Shown here: one piece after another, positions 1-6,378 of the stretch | How the letters are laid out: the number at the start of each line of letters is the position of its first letter | Numbering within the stretch: the first letter of the stretch is position 1 | Source: Tepidimicrobium sp. | Lineage (GTDB): Bacteria > Bacillota > Clostridia > Tissierellales > Tepidimicrobiaceae | NCBI GenBank assembly: GCA_012839395.1 | Contig: DUNJ01000077.1 | Location: forward strand, 1 to 13,118 | Direction: 5' to 3' | Length of the DNA: 13,118 nt | Made by a program: the position numbers and the translations under genes | The notes under the pieces: generated by a model | What the model was told of the DNA's origin: nothing | The model's input: the letters and a program-made list of their open reading frames with translations, nothing else | Database searches by the model: none

Positions 1-33
1 ACTTGATTTTGCTGATACTTTTAATATATCCAT
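1..33 (-). CDS. spoVS: SpoVS, stage V sporulation protein S (first 11 codons only)
   Basis: The ATG at 33-31 opens a frame that stays open to the window edge and reads MDILKVSAKSS. This matches the highly conserved N-terminus of SpoVS, a small DNA-binding (Alba-fold) protein of about 86 residues needed for late sporulation steps in Bacillus. A strong Shine-Dalgarno (AGAGGGGG, 50-43) lies about 8 nt upstream. Position after rny agrees with the known recA-rny-ymdB-spoVS order, although no ymdB lies between rny and this gene here. A consensus sigma-H promoter stands about 50 nt upstream. Only the 5' end is visible, so the call rests on 11 residues, the RBS, the promoter and synteny together. Confidence 0.88.
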   Translation of the reverse strand, partial: MDILKVSAKSS

Positions 34-83
34 TAACAAATCCCCCTCTATATTATTTTATATGCTTTGTGGTTATAGTATTA

Positions 84-110
84 ATTCTATAAATAAGATA
101 AAAATCCTCT
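84..110 (-). promoter_or_regulatory. Sigma-H-type promoter of spoVS
   Basis: On the minus strand AGAGGATTT (110-102), 11 nt, then ATAGAAT (90-84). This matches every position of the B. subtilis sigma-H consensus RNAGGAWWW-N11-12-RNNGAAT. The -10 element ends about 50 nt before the spoVS ATG, and a start site near 77 would give a leader of roughly 45 nt. In B. subtilis spoVS is known to be sigma-H dependent, so both sequence and context agree. The match is read directly; activity is inferred. Confidence 0.8.
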
Positions 111-177
111 TTTTTTAGAAATAATATTTAATATTATTTCTAAAATACTTAAATATGTTAGAAGTATTTAGGATTTT
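101..177 (-). repeat. Nested inverted repeats between rny and spoVS (possible rny terminator/operator)
   Basis: Three complementary pairs are visible. A perfect 15-bp stem pairs 113-127 with 131-145 around a 3-nt loop; a 7-bp stem pairs 144-150 with 162-168; and an outer 8-bp pair (101-108 with 170-177, AAAATCCT/AGGATTTT) encloses both. As RNA from rny it could fold as a branched structure ending at AGGATTTTTAT. The stems are nearly all A/U and the main hairpin is followed by A residues, so it is a poor classical terminator. It overlaps the -35 of the sigma-H promoter, so it could be an operator or UP-like element instead. Confidence 0.45.
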
Positions 178-185
178 ATAAATTC

Positions 186-1718
186 TTATTTTGCATACTC
201 AATGGCGCGAGTCTCCCTAATAACATTCACTTTAATCTGGCCTGGATAATCCAATTCAGATTCTATCTTTTTAGCAATATTCCGAGCGATATGGATTATT
301 TGACTATCTTTAATGTCATCAGGTTTAACCATAATCCTTAGTTCTCGCCCCGCTTGCACTGCGTAAGACTTTTCAATACCCTCAAATGAGTTAGCTATTT
401 CCTCCAATTTTTCTAGCCTCTTAATATATGCCTCTAAGGTTTCCCTTCTCGCTCCTGGTCTTGCAGCGGAAATAGCATCTGCTGCCTGTACCAATACTGC
501 CTCCACCGTTTCCGGTTCTACATCCCCATGATGTGCTGCAATAGCATGTAATACCTCTTTAGATTCTTTATATTTTCTAGCCAAATTAACACCAATATCC
601 ACATGAGGGCCTTCTATTTCGTGATCAACAGCTTTACCTATATCATGCAATAGGCCTGCTCGCTTTGCAACTCTGATATTAGCACCAAGCTCCGCGGCCA
701 TTACACCTGCAAGGTGTGCAACCTCTATAGAATGTTTAAGGACATTTTGTCCATAACTTGTTCTGTATTTTAATCTACCCAATAGTTTGATTAGCTCTGG
801 ATGTAATCCGTGGATCTCTGTTTCAAATGCTGCTTGCTCGCCTTCCTCTTTAATTATACTATCTACCTCTATTTTTGCCTTTTCAACCATCTCTTCGATC
901 CTTGCCGGGTGAATTCTTCCATCCACTATCAATTTTTCAAGGGCAACTCTTGCAATTTCCCTTCTAATAGGATCAAAACCGGATAATACCACAGCTTCCG
1001 GTGTATCATCTATGATAAGATCGATACCAGTTAAGGTCTCCAAAGTTCTTATGTTTCTACCTTCGCGACCTATAATCCTACCTTTCATTTCATCGTTTGG
1101 AAGGACAACTACAGTTACAGTGGATTCTATAACGTGTTCAGCTGCATATTTTTGAATAGCGCACGATATTATTTCCCGAGCTTTTTTCTCAGCCTTTTCC
1201 TTAGTTCTATTCTCCATTTCTTTGATCATCATAGCCGACTCATGAGTTATTTCCTTTTTAATGTCATTTAATAATAATTGCTTAGCTTCCTCCGACGTTA
1301 AACCAGAAAGCCTTTCTAGTTCCTTTACTTGTTTTTCATACAATTCCTCAATCAAGCTTTCCTTTTCTGTCAAGTTTTTAAATCTTTTAGCTATTATACT
1401 TTCCTTCTTTGCAAGGGCCTCACTCTTATTGTCAATAGACTCTTCCTTGTTTAAAAGACGACGCTCCAGCCTTTGAATCTCAGCCCTTCTTTCTCTTTCT
1501 TCTTTTTCATTATCGAGCCTTAGCCGGTGAATCTCTTCCTTTGCTTCCAGGAGAAGCTCTTTTTTATAATTTTCGGCATCTCTATTAGCATCTTCTATGA
1601 TGCGTTTTGACAATTCTTCAGCATTATTGATTTTACCTTCAGCAATCACTTTTCTTATATAGAAACCAATTAGGATTCCAGCAATTGCACTTGGAATTAT
1701 ACAGATAATAACTTCAAT
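186..1718 (-). CDS. rny: Ribonuclease Y (membrane-anchored endoribonuclease)
   Basis: RNase Y starts bulk mRNA decay in Firmicutes as a membrane-bound endonuclease. The protein shows the family layout: an N-terminal hydrophobic anchor, a long charged coiled coil, a KH domain (GRIIGREGRNIR), an HD domain with the metal-binding HDIGK motif followed by EIEGPHVDIG, and the conserved C-terminal region. The first GTG in frame (1649) would give 487 residues but remove the anchor. The frame stays open upstream and encodes EVIICIIPSAIAGILIGFYI, a clear membrane segment. No ATG, GTG or TTG lies in frame between the stop at 1739 and that segment. AGGAGG at 1733-1728 stands 9 nt before an in-frame ATT at 1718, so I place the start there: 510 residues, close to the 520 of B. 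subtilis Rny. A sequencing indel near 1715-1725 is the alternative. Product very sure; start uncertain. Confidence 0.95.
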   Translation of the reverse strand: MEVIICIIPSAIAGILIGFYIRKVIAEGKINNAEELSKRIIEDANRDAENYKKELLLEAKEEIHRLRLDNEKEERERRAEIQRLERRLLNKEESIDNKSEALAKKESIIAKRFKNLTEKESLIEELYEKQVKELERLSGLTSEEAKQLLLNDIKKEITHESAMMIKEMENRTKEKAEKKAREIISCAIQKYAAEHVIESTVTVVVLPNDEMKGRIIGREGRNIRTLETLTGIDLIIDDTPEAVVLSGFDPIRREIARVALEKLIVDGRIHPARIEEMVEKAKIEVDSIIKEEGEQAAFETEIHGLHPELIKLLGRLKYRTSYGQNVLKHSIEVAHLAGVMAAELGANIRVAKRAGLLHDIGKAVDHEIEGPHVDIGVNLARKYKESKEVLHAIAAHHGDVEPETVEAVLVQAADAISAARPGARRETLEAYIKRLEKLEEIANSFEGIEKSYAVQAGRELRIMVKPDDIKDSQIIHIARNIAKKIESELDYPGQIKVNVIRETRAIEYAK

Positions 1719-1727
1719 AACGATGCA

Positions 1728-1733
1728 CCTCCT
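1728..1733 (-). promoter_or_regulatory. Ribosome binding site that decides the rny start
   Basis: A full AGGAGG sits 79 nt upstream of the first conventional in-frame start (GTG 1649), too far to serve it, but exactly 9 nt upstream of an in-frame ATT at 1718-1716. The nearby out-of-frame TTG (1717-1715) and GTG (1729-1727) both reach a stop within a few codons. This supports initiation at or near 1718. Confidence 0.65.
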
Positions 1734-1783
1734 ATTCTATTTAATTTTCAAGTTTCAAGCTACATATCTTGTAATCAAAACAT

Positions 1784-1818
1784 TGAATAAAAATATAAAC
1801 CGAGTAGTCCCGGCTTAT
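1784..1818 (-). terminator. Rho-independent terminator of the nuclease/ATPase cassette
   Basis: On the minus strand a 10-bp stem (1818-1809 with 1804-1795, the two end halves closed by A-U and two G-U pairs), a 4-nt loop ACTA, and then TATTTTTATTC as U-tract. It stands about 50 nt after the stop codon of the Walker B ATPase gene and before rny, separating the cassette from rny. rny must then have its own promoter in 1740-1784; I could not identify a convincing one there. Confidence 0.8.
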
Positions 1819-1869
1819 AGAGTCTACGTATATCATTGCACAACTAGGTACGATTTTATTTTATTACTT

Positions 1870-2547
1870 TTAGTCAGATATGTCAAGAAGATTGGCAGAT
1901 GTTATTTGTTCTAAGCGGCTTACGCCTCTCTTTAAAGATACTCTATACGCTTTAGTAGCAATAGAGGAAAGGTGATTATTATGGGTTACCATAATAATTT
2001 GCCTTCTAAACATTTCGGATGTTCTCTTTAAAAAGTCTGCCACATTAAATATATAATCTTCACTTACATGTTTAGCCGGTTCATCTAAAATTAGAGGACC
2101 TTCTATTCTGGGTTTATGAGCATGAAGAAATGCTATTCGTAAAGCTAACGATATTATATCAACCACCCCTCCACCTCTAGATTGTTCTGGTCTTGTTTTA
2201 ATTACGGTATTTCCCATTTTGGTAACAACATAGAACTCAGCACTTGGTTTTCCATACAGTTCTTCAATCTCGATTTTAAATTCCGCATTATTTTCAAATA
2301 TATATTGTATGCAATTAGTAACCAGATCCTCGATCTGATTCTTTGCTTGGTTTCTCGCAAATTCAGCAGTTTGCTGTAATAACAATCCGACTTTTTCCAT
2401 TAAATCTATCTCTTCGCCGATGGAATCTATTATTTTTTTATTTTCATCGATCTGTTCTTTCAATTTTTCACGCTTACCTTCTTCCTTGGAAATATAGGAA
2501 CCCATCTGAGATATAGCATTATCTAAAGTTTTATAATCATAAATCAT
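1870..2547 (-). CDS. Rad50/SbcC-like ATPase, C-terminal (Walker B) half as separate protein
   Basis: A 225-residue protein with the second half of an SMC/Rad50-type ABC ATPase. Residues about 15-75 are helical and coiled-coil-like, then comes a beta-rich lobe. The motifs follow in order: a signature-like segment SRGGGVVDIISLALR (123-137), Walker B LILDEP (152-157, with D155 and probable catalytic E156), a D-loop-like KHVSED, and an H-loop THN with H189. It has no Walker A; that is supplied by the gene at 2815-4269. ATP hydrolysis therefore needs both proteins, as the two lobes of one head. The ATG at 2547 follows GAAGTGA after the 4-nt gap to the preceding stop, implying coupled translation. 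A terminator follows. The signature departs from the usual LSGGE, having GGG. No gene symbol is safe; the family assignment is firm, the role in DNA end processing is inferred. Confidence 0.85.
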   Translation of the reverse strand: MIYDYKTLDNAISQMGSYISKEEGKREKLKEQIDENKKIIDSIGEEIDLMEKVGLLLQQTAEFARNQAKNQIEDLVTNCIQYIFENNAEFKIEIEELYGKPSAEFYVVTKMGNTVIKTRPEQSRGGGVVDIISLALRIAFLHAHKPRIEGPLILDEPAKHVSEDYIFNVADFLKRTSEMFRRQIIMVTHNNHLSSIATKAYRVSLKRGVSRLEQITSANLLDISD

Positions 2548-2551
2548 ATAA

Positions 2552-2818
2552 TCACTTCTTTTCCAATATATCTCTCGGCAATAGATCGTTAGCCTTTTTA
2601 AAGAGTTTCTCTATTTCTTTGGACAGAATATTTATTTCTTTTTCTAATTCCGATGGATTTACCCCTAGACTTTTCAATTCCTCTATTATCTCCTGTTCTT
2701 GATTATTGAGCTGTTCTAGTCGCGCCTCCGCCTTATACTTTAAAGTTTTGGCCTTTTCTAAATCTCTTCTCAATACGTTTAATTGTTTTTCATAATCCAA
2801 AATTATATACCCCCTCAC
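2552..2818 (-). CDS. Small coiled-coil protein between the two ATPase halves
   Basis: Up to 88 residues, almost entirely charged amphipathic helix with heptad-like leucines and isoleucines. Two helices are separated by a short break, LGVNPSEL, so it could fold as a helical hairpin. It lies where the second arm of the Rad50/SbcC coiled coil would be encoded, between the zinc-hook end of the N-terminal half and the Walker B half. The GTG at 2818 overlaps the upstream stop by 4 nt but has no Shine-Dalgarno before it. GAGGGGG (2816-2810) is better placed for the TTG at 2800, which would give 82 residues beginning DYEKQLN after the initiator. I recognise no named family. It is probably a structural subunit pairing with the long coil of the Walker A protein; that is inference. 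Confidence 0.72.
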   Translation of the reverse strand: MRGYIILDYEKQLNVLRRDLEKAKTLKYKAEARLEQLNNQEQEIIEELKSLGVNPSELEKEINILSKEIEKLFKKANDLLPRDILEKK

Positions 2819-4269
2819 CTATAGCTATTTACTATTTCATTTATCTTAAACTTATCTATACTACCAAAGCATATTGGACATATCTCTATTTTAGTCAATA
2901 TAGACTCATACCGAACTAATAGCCTATCTATATGAATGTTAATATCTTTTAAATTGTTTTGAAGCTGTCTTCTATTAGTTTTAATCCGGTTGTATCTATT
3001 TCTATGATCTATTAATTTATTTAGAAGATTGATTTTAGTATCCAATGAATTCTGTATGTTGGAAATAACATCTATCTTCGATAATTCTTTTACATACACC
3101 TCTCCTGTAGATAAGCTCTTATTTATGTGATCCCATTTGGCTTTTATTTTTAAAAGCTTTGTAATCATTGAAAGATACTCTTCGATCAATTTAGATTTCT
3201 TTTCTACATAATGAATATCCTTCAATTGCAATAACACATCATTATGTCTATCGATTTTATCTATAGCATCCTTGTATTTTGCATTTAAAGTACCAAGCTT
3301 GTTTAATTTAATATACAGGACCTCTATATATCTAGAAACTTCCTCTACTTCATTAAGATTACGAAGGCAATATAATAGCTCATTATCATCTTTTATTTGA
3401 GACTTTATACTAGTTAAAGTGGTGAACTTATACATTATATAGTTAAAATGCTGAATGTCCTTTTTTAATCGCTCTTCAATTTTAGCTATTCTATGAATAC
3501 TACTAAGTTCCTTTAAATCCTTATTTATTGAAATTATATCCTTTTTTATTTCATTTAGATTCATAAAAAGTTTGGATAACCTATCTAATCTATTTTTTTT
3601 ATCATATATAGCCTGTTTAATATCTTTAAGTTTCTCAAACCTGTCTATTAAGTTATCTAAATAATCATACTTACGTAAATTTTCTTGTAGCCCTTCCAAT
3701 ACATTTTCATGACTCTTTCTCTTGGCCTTTAAATTTCTAACATCCCTTAACGTATCCTTCAAAGCATCGTCTACAATATGAACTCCAACTATCCGGCCAA
3801 TTGAATTAGCTTTAGTGGAATTCTTTTCGGATAGTAGAAAGGGTCCCTCCAATTGTTCGCTAATGTTAATTAAATTGGATACATTACTATCTAATTCCAC
3901 CTTTCTTATGGATATCATATCTTTAATTTCTTGAGGAACCGATGTACCAAATCCCTCGAAGGCAATCTCTTCTCCTGAGGCATCGCATAGATAATATGCA
4001 TTTTTACTTCTACTTCTAAATCTTTTTACCTTAACATTGTCACTAAATATAACCGTAACACTGCATTCATTTTCGCCCTCCCTGATAAAGAAATCACCGG
4101 CTGGTTCGTTGAACAGGGCCCATTTTAATGCCCTTATAATTGCAGATTTCCCCTGATCTGATGGGCCTACAATAACATTTAAATAGGGATCCAATTCTAT
4201 TTCAGAGTATTTATGGGATTGAAAATTCTCTAAAATAATCTTTTTAATATATTGCATATTATAATCCAT
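2815..4269 (-). CDS. Rad50/SbcC-like ATPase, N-terminal (Walker A) half with terminal zinc-hook motif
   Basis: 484 residues. The N-terminus has the typical Rad50/SbcC/SMC opening: a beta strand, ENFQSHKYSEIEL, then Walker A GPSDQGKS (35-42, K41). A Q-loop-like segment ISEQLEGPFLLSEKN comes near residues 131-145. From about 165 to 455 it is charged, leucine/isoleucine-rich coiled coil. It ends with CPIC (C464, C467), the CxxC of a Rad50-type zinc hook, and stops 17 residues later. A Walker B lobe is absent and is provided by the gene at 1870-2547. The start overlaps the upstream nuclease gene by 11 nt. AAAGG stands 8 nt before the ATG at 4269, while a second ATG at 4257 (MQYIKK) gives a more typical N-terminus, so the start is uncertain by four residues. 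Likely the motor and tether subunit of a Mre11/Rad50-like complex. Confidence 0.88.
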   Translation of the reverse strand: MDYNMQYIKKIILENFQSHKYSEIELDPYLNVIVGPSDQGKSAIIRALKWALFNEPAGDFFIREGENECSVTVIFSDNVKVKRFRSRSKNAYYLCDASGEEIAFEGFGTSVPQEIKDMISIRKVELDSNVSNLINISEQLEGPFLLSEKNSTKANSIGRIVGVHIVDDALKDTLRDVRNLKAKRKSHENVLEGLQENLRKYDYLDNLIDRFEKLKDIKQAIYDKKNRLDRLSKLFMNLNEIKKDIISINKDLKELSSIHRIAKIEERLKKDIQHFNYIMYKFTTLTSIKSQIKDDNELLYCLRNLNEVEEVSRYIEVLYIKLNKLGTLNAKYKDAIDKIDRHNDVLLQLKDIHYVEKKSKLIEEYLSMITKLLKIKAKWDHINKSLSTGEVYVKELSKIDVISNIQNSLDTKINLLNKLIDHRNRYNRIKTNRRQLQNNLKDINIHIDRLLVRYESILTKIEICPICFGSIDKFKINEIVNSYR

Positions 4270-5245
4270 CTCCTAAACCTTTGCTTTGAGATATTGCTAT
4301 TCTCCTAAGGGCCTCTTCCTTAACCTTATCGGATACTTCTTTCATAGTAGAGATTTCCATTAGAATTTCATTTACTTCTAGCTTTTCGAAATTAACAGCT
4401 TCATCAATAGTTCGCCTAAATTCTAACAACCTCTCAGTTTTAAAAACATGATTTTCAATTTCTTCCCTATCCAATACGTCCTCTCCTTTAGAGGCTGTTT
4501 TTAATTTAATAAGTTCTATATCTATTGTTTCGTTTAAATCTATTAATGCCACTTGAGGTGTTCTACTTATTTCTGCTAAGCTATTAGTAACACGTATGAA
4601 ACTGCCTGGATTTACAAAGTATTTTCCCTCAATATCAACTACTCCAAAACCAGAATGATAATGCCCCGATAAGGTGATATTAGCTTTAGTAGCCTTGATA
4701 TCATCTATCAATGTATAGGGAATTCCTTTTATAAAAGGCTTATTTAAAAGCATGCCATGGACCATGTGTATAGCATAATCTACGTCTTTTGAGACATTTT
4801 TTATAATGTAGTATCGTCTATTTTTCTCATCATCTATATCAAATATATAGGGACAACCGGTTAGTTGAACCTTGATGCCATCTTTCTCCAACATAACAAT
4901 ATCGTTTTGACCTATTATATTTATTATATCCAACGAATCCAATAAACCCAACATGGTTCTATTTATTGTATTGGGATTGTGGCCATATACATCGTGATTT
5001 CCAGATACGATATATATAGGCACCTTTATATTGTTTAGCAACGTAGCAAAACTGCTTACAATTGAAATGGATATATCAGGCCTATCAAATAAATCCCCTC
5101 CATGAAGTACAAAATCTATATCATATTCCTTTATCATTTTTGTTACTTCCTCGAATTTATTCATCAATGTAATAGGCAGGTTATCTTTTCTGTTCTTAGG
5201 TGTTGTACCCCTTATATGGGTATCTGTTAAAAAAAGCAATTTCAA
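4259..5245 (-). CDS. Mre11/SbcD-like metallophosphoesterase (putative DNA nuclease)
   Basis: 328 residues carrying all calcineurin-like phosphoesterase motifs: DTH (D8, H10), GGDLFD (D51), GNHD (N83-D85), a later MVHG (H163) and GHYH (H195, H197). These bind two metals in Mre11/SbcD nucleases. The C-terminal part (about 240-328) is helical and charged, as expected for the ATPase-contacting region of this family. At 328 residues it is shorter than E. coli SbcD (400). The start is TTG at 5245 with AGGGAG 9 nt upstream. It lies directly before the Rad50-like genes (11-nt overlap) and 55 nt after recA, so a role in DNA end processing linked to recombination is likely. Other metallophosphoesterases share these motifs; the pairing with a Rad50-type ATPase is what argues for Mre11 function. 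It is not assigned the name sbcD because its ATPase partner is not ordinary SbcC. Confidence 0.88.
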   Translation of the reverse strand: MKLLFLTDTHIRGTTPKNRKDNLPITLMNKFEEVTKMIKEYDIDFVLHGGDLFDRPDISISIVSSFATLLNNIKVPIYIVSGNHDVYGHNPNTINRTMLGLLDSLDIINIIGQNDIVMLEKDGIKVQLTGCPYIFDIDDEKNRRYYIIKNVSKDVDYAIHMVHGMLLNKPFIKGIPYTLIDDIKATKANITLSGHYHSGFGVVDIEGKYFVNPGSFIRVTNSLAEISRTPQVALIDLNETIDIELIKLKTASKGEDVLDREEIENHVFKTERLLEFRRTIDEAVNFEKLEVNEILMEISTMKEVSDKVKEEALRRIAISQSKGLGDGL

Positions 5246-5254
5246 TTAACTGCA

Positions 5255-5289
5255 CTCCCTACAAATAAACCTCCAATATGGAGGTTTAT
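5255..5289 (-). terminator. Hairpin after recA (terminator or attenuator)
   Basis: A perfect 11-bp inverted repeat, ATAAACCTCCA/TGGAGGTTTAT (5289-5279 with 5275-5265), with a 3-nt loop and the tail TTTATTTG. It begins 12 nt after the recA stop and looks like an intrinsic terminator with a weak, broken U-tract. The RBS of the nuclease gene (AGGGAG, 5260-5255) follows at once and no promoter is visible between, so partial read-through into the nuclease/ATPase genes seems likely. The stem also contains GGAGG, which the fold would mask. Confidence 0.65.
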
Positions 5290-5300
5290 CCCTTTATATT

Positions 5301-6338
5301 TTACTCGTTATCCCCTTTATCAATCTCTTTTACATCCTCTATCGGAGTAAGATTGTATTTCTCCCTTATCTTCGCCTCTATTTCCTGCATTATTTCCGGA
5401 TTATCTTTCAAAAAGTTTTTCGAATTTTCTCTTCCTTGACCTAGCCTATGATCTCCATAGCTATACCAAGAACCAGATTTATTGATAATATCCGCACGTA
5501 CTCCAGCGTCCAATATATTGCCTTCCTTTGAAATTCCTAAGCCGTACATTATATCAAATTCGGCAACCTTAAATGGCGGAGCTACCTTGTTTTTTACAAT
5601 TCGTACCCTCGTTCTGTTGCCAAGTATATTATCTCCCTGCTTTATGCTTTCAATCCTTCTTACATCTAATCGTATACTTGAATAAAACTTTAATGCTCTA
5701 CCACCCGTTGTAGTTTCAGGATTGCCAAACATTATTCCAACTTTTTCTCTCAACTGATTGATAAATATTACGGTAGCATTAGACTTGTTGATTGCACCAG
5801 CTAGCTTTCTTAAAGCTTGGGACATCAATCTAGCCTGTAACCCAACATGGCTATCTCCCATCTCCCCTTCTATTTCTGCCTTTGGTACCAGTGCGGCAAC
5901 TGAATCCACTACTACGATATCGACAGCTCCACTTCTTACTAAAGCCTCAGTTATTTCCAACGCTTCCTCGCCAGTATCAGGTTGAGATATAATAAGATTT
6001 TCTGTATCTACCCCTAAATTTTTAGCATAATTAGGATCTAATGCATGCTCTGCATCGATAAAAGCAGCGATTCCTTTTCGTTTTTGAGCTTCCGCAATCA
6101 TGTGGAGTGCTACAGTAGTTTTGCCTGAAGATTCCGGACCAAATACTTCTACCACTCTCCCCCTTGGAACTCCTCCAATGCCCAATGCTATATCTAGATC
6201 CAATGAACCAGTTGGTATAACACCTATTTTTTCAATCTTTGTATCGCCAAGGCGCATTACAGAACCTTTCCCAAATTGCCTTTCAATTTGCCCCATGGCT
6301 ACCTTTAATACTTTCTCTCTTTCTTTTGTATCAGTCAT
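5301..6338 (-). CDS. recA: Recombinase RecA
   Basis: RecA forms ATP-dependent filaments on single-stranded DNA, catalyses homologous pairing and strand exchange, and stimulates LexA self-cleavage. The 345-residue protein is complete and canonical: N-terminal helix, Walker A GPESSGKT (67-74), catalytic E97 in IDAEHAL, Walker B VVVDS (142-146), loop L1 around EGEMGDSHVG (157-166), loop L2 including NQLREKVG and the GNPETTTGGRALKFY segment (194-219), and an acidic C-terminal tail. The ATG at 6338 is the only fitting start, because an in-frame TGA lies two codons upstream. It has no good Shine-Dalgarno at normal distance; AAAGGTGG lies about 26 nt upstream, beyond a small hairpin. Transcription comes from its own promoter with a LexA operator. 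A hairpin follows, then the Mre11/Rad50-like cassette. Confidence 0.99.
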   Translation of the reverse strand: MTDTKEREKVLKVAMGQIERQFGKGSVMRLGDTKIEKIGVIPTGSLDLDIALGIGGVPRGRVVEVFGPESSGKTTVALHMIAEAQKRKGIAAFIDAEHALDPNYAKNLGVDTENLIISQPDTGEEALEITEALVRSGAVDIVVVDSVAALVPKAEIEGEMGDSHVGLQARLMSQALRKLAGAINKSNATVIFINQLREKVGIMFGNPETTTGGRALKFYSSIRLDVRRIESIKQGDNILGNRTRVRIVKNKVAPPFKVAEFDIMYGLGISKEGNILDAGVRADIINKSGSWYSYGDHRLGQGRENSKNFLKDNPEIMQEIEAKIREKYNLTPIEDVKEIDKGDNE

Positions 6339-6346
6339 TTTTCAAC

Positions 6347-6372
6347 CCAGTATAACTGGAAACACCACCTTT
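6347..6372 (-). promoter_or_regulatory. recA leader: distant Shine-Dalgarno and small hairpin
   Basis: In the leader AAAGGTGGTG (6372-6363) is the only strong purine-rich RBS, but it ends about 24 nt before the recA ATG. Between them CCAGT-TAT-ACTGG (6359-6347) forms a perfect 5-bp hairpin. If it folds, the effective spacing falls to about 11-13 nt. The structure is seen; its role in translation is inference. Confidence 0.4.
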
Positions 6373-6378
6373 CATTTG

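Noticed and set aside
1746..1759. Tandem 7-nt repeat (CTTGAAA twice on the minus strand) upstream of rny.
   Set aside because: Two copies only, in A/T-rich sequence, with no linked dyad or recognisable promoter spacing.
1723..1914. Plus-strand frame across the rny upstream region.
   Set aside because: It runs through the terminator and the end of the ATPase gene, shows no recognisable protein features and has no suitable RBS.
2548..2818. The three ATPase pieces as one gene broken by frameshifts.
   Set aside because: Each piece has its own plausible start and a purine-rich RBS, junctions are tidy (4-nt overlap, 4-nt gap), and no motif is lost or duplicated at the joins. Remaining doubt is recorded in the finding.
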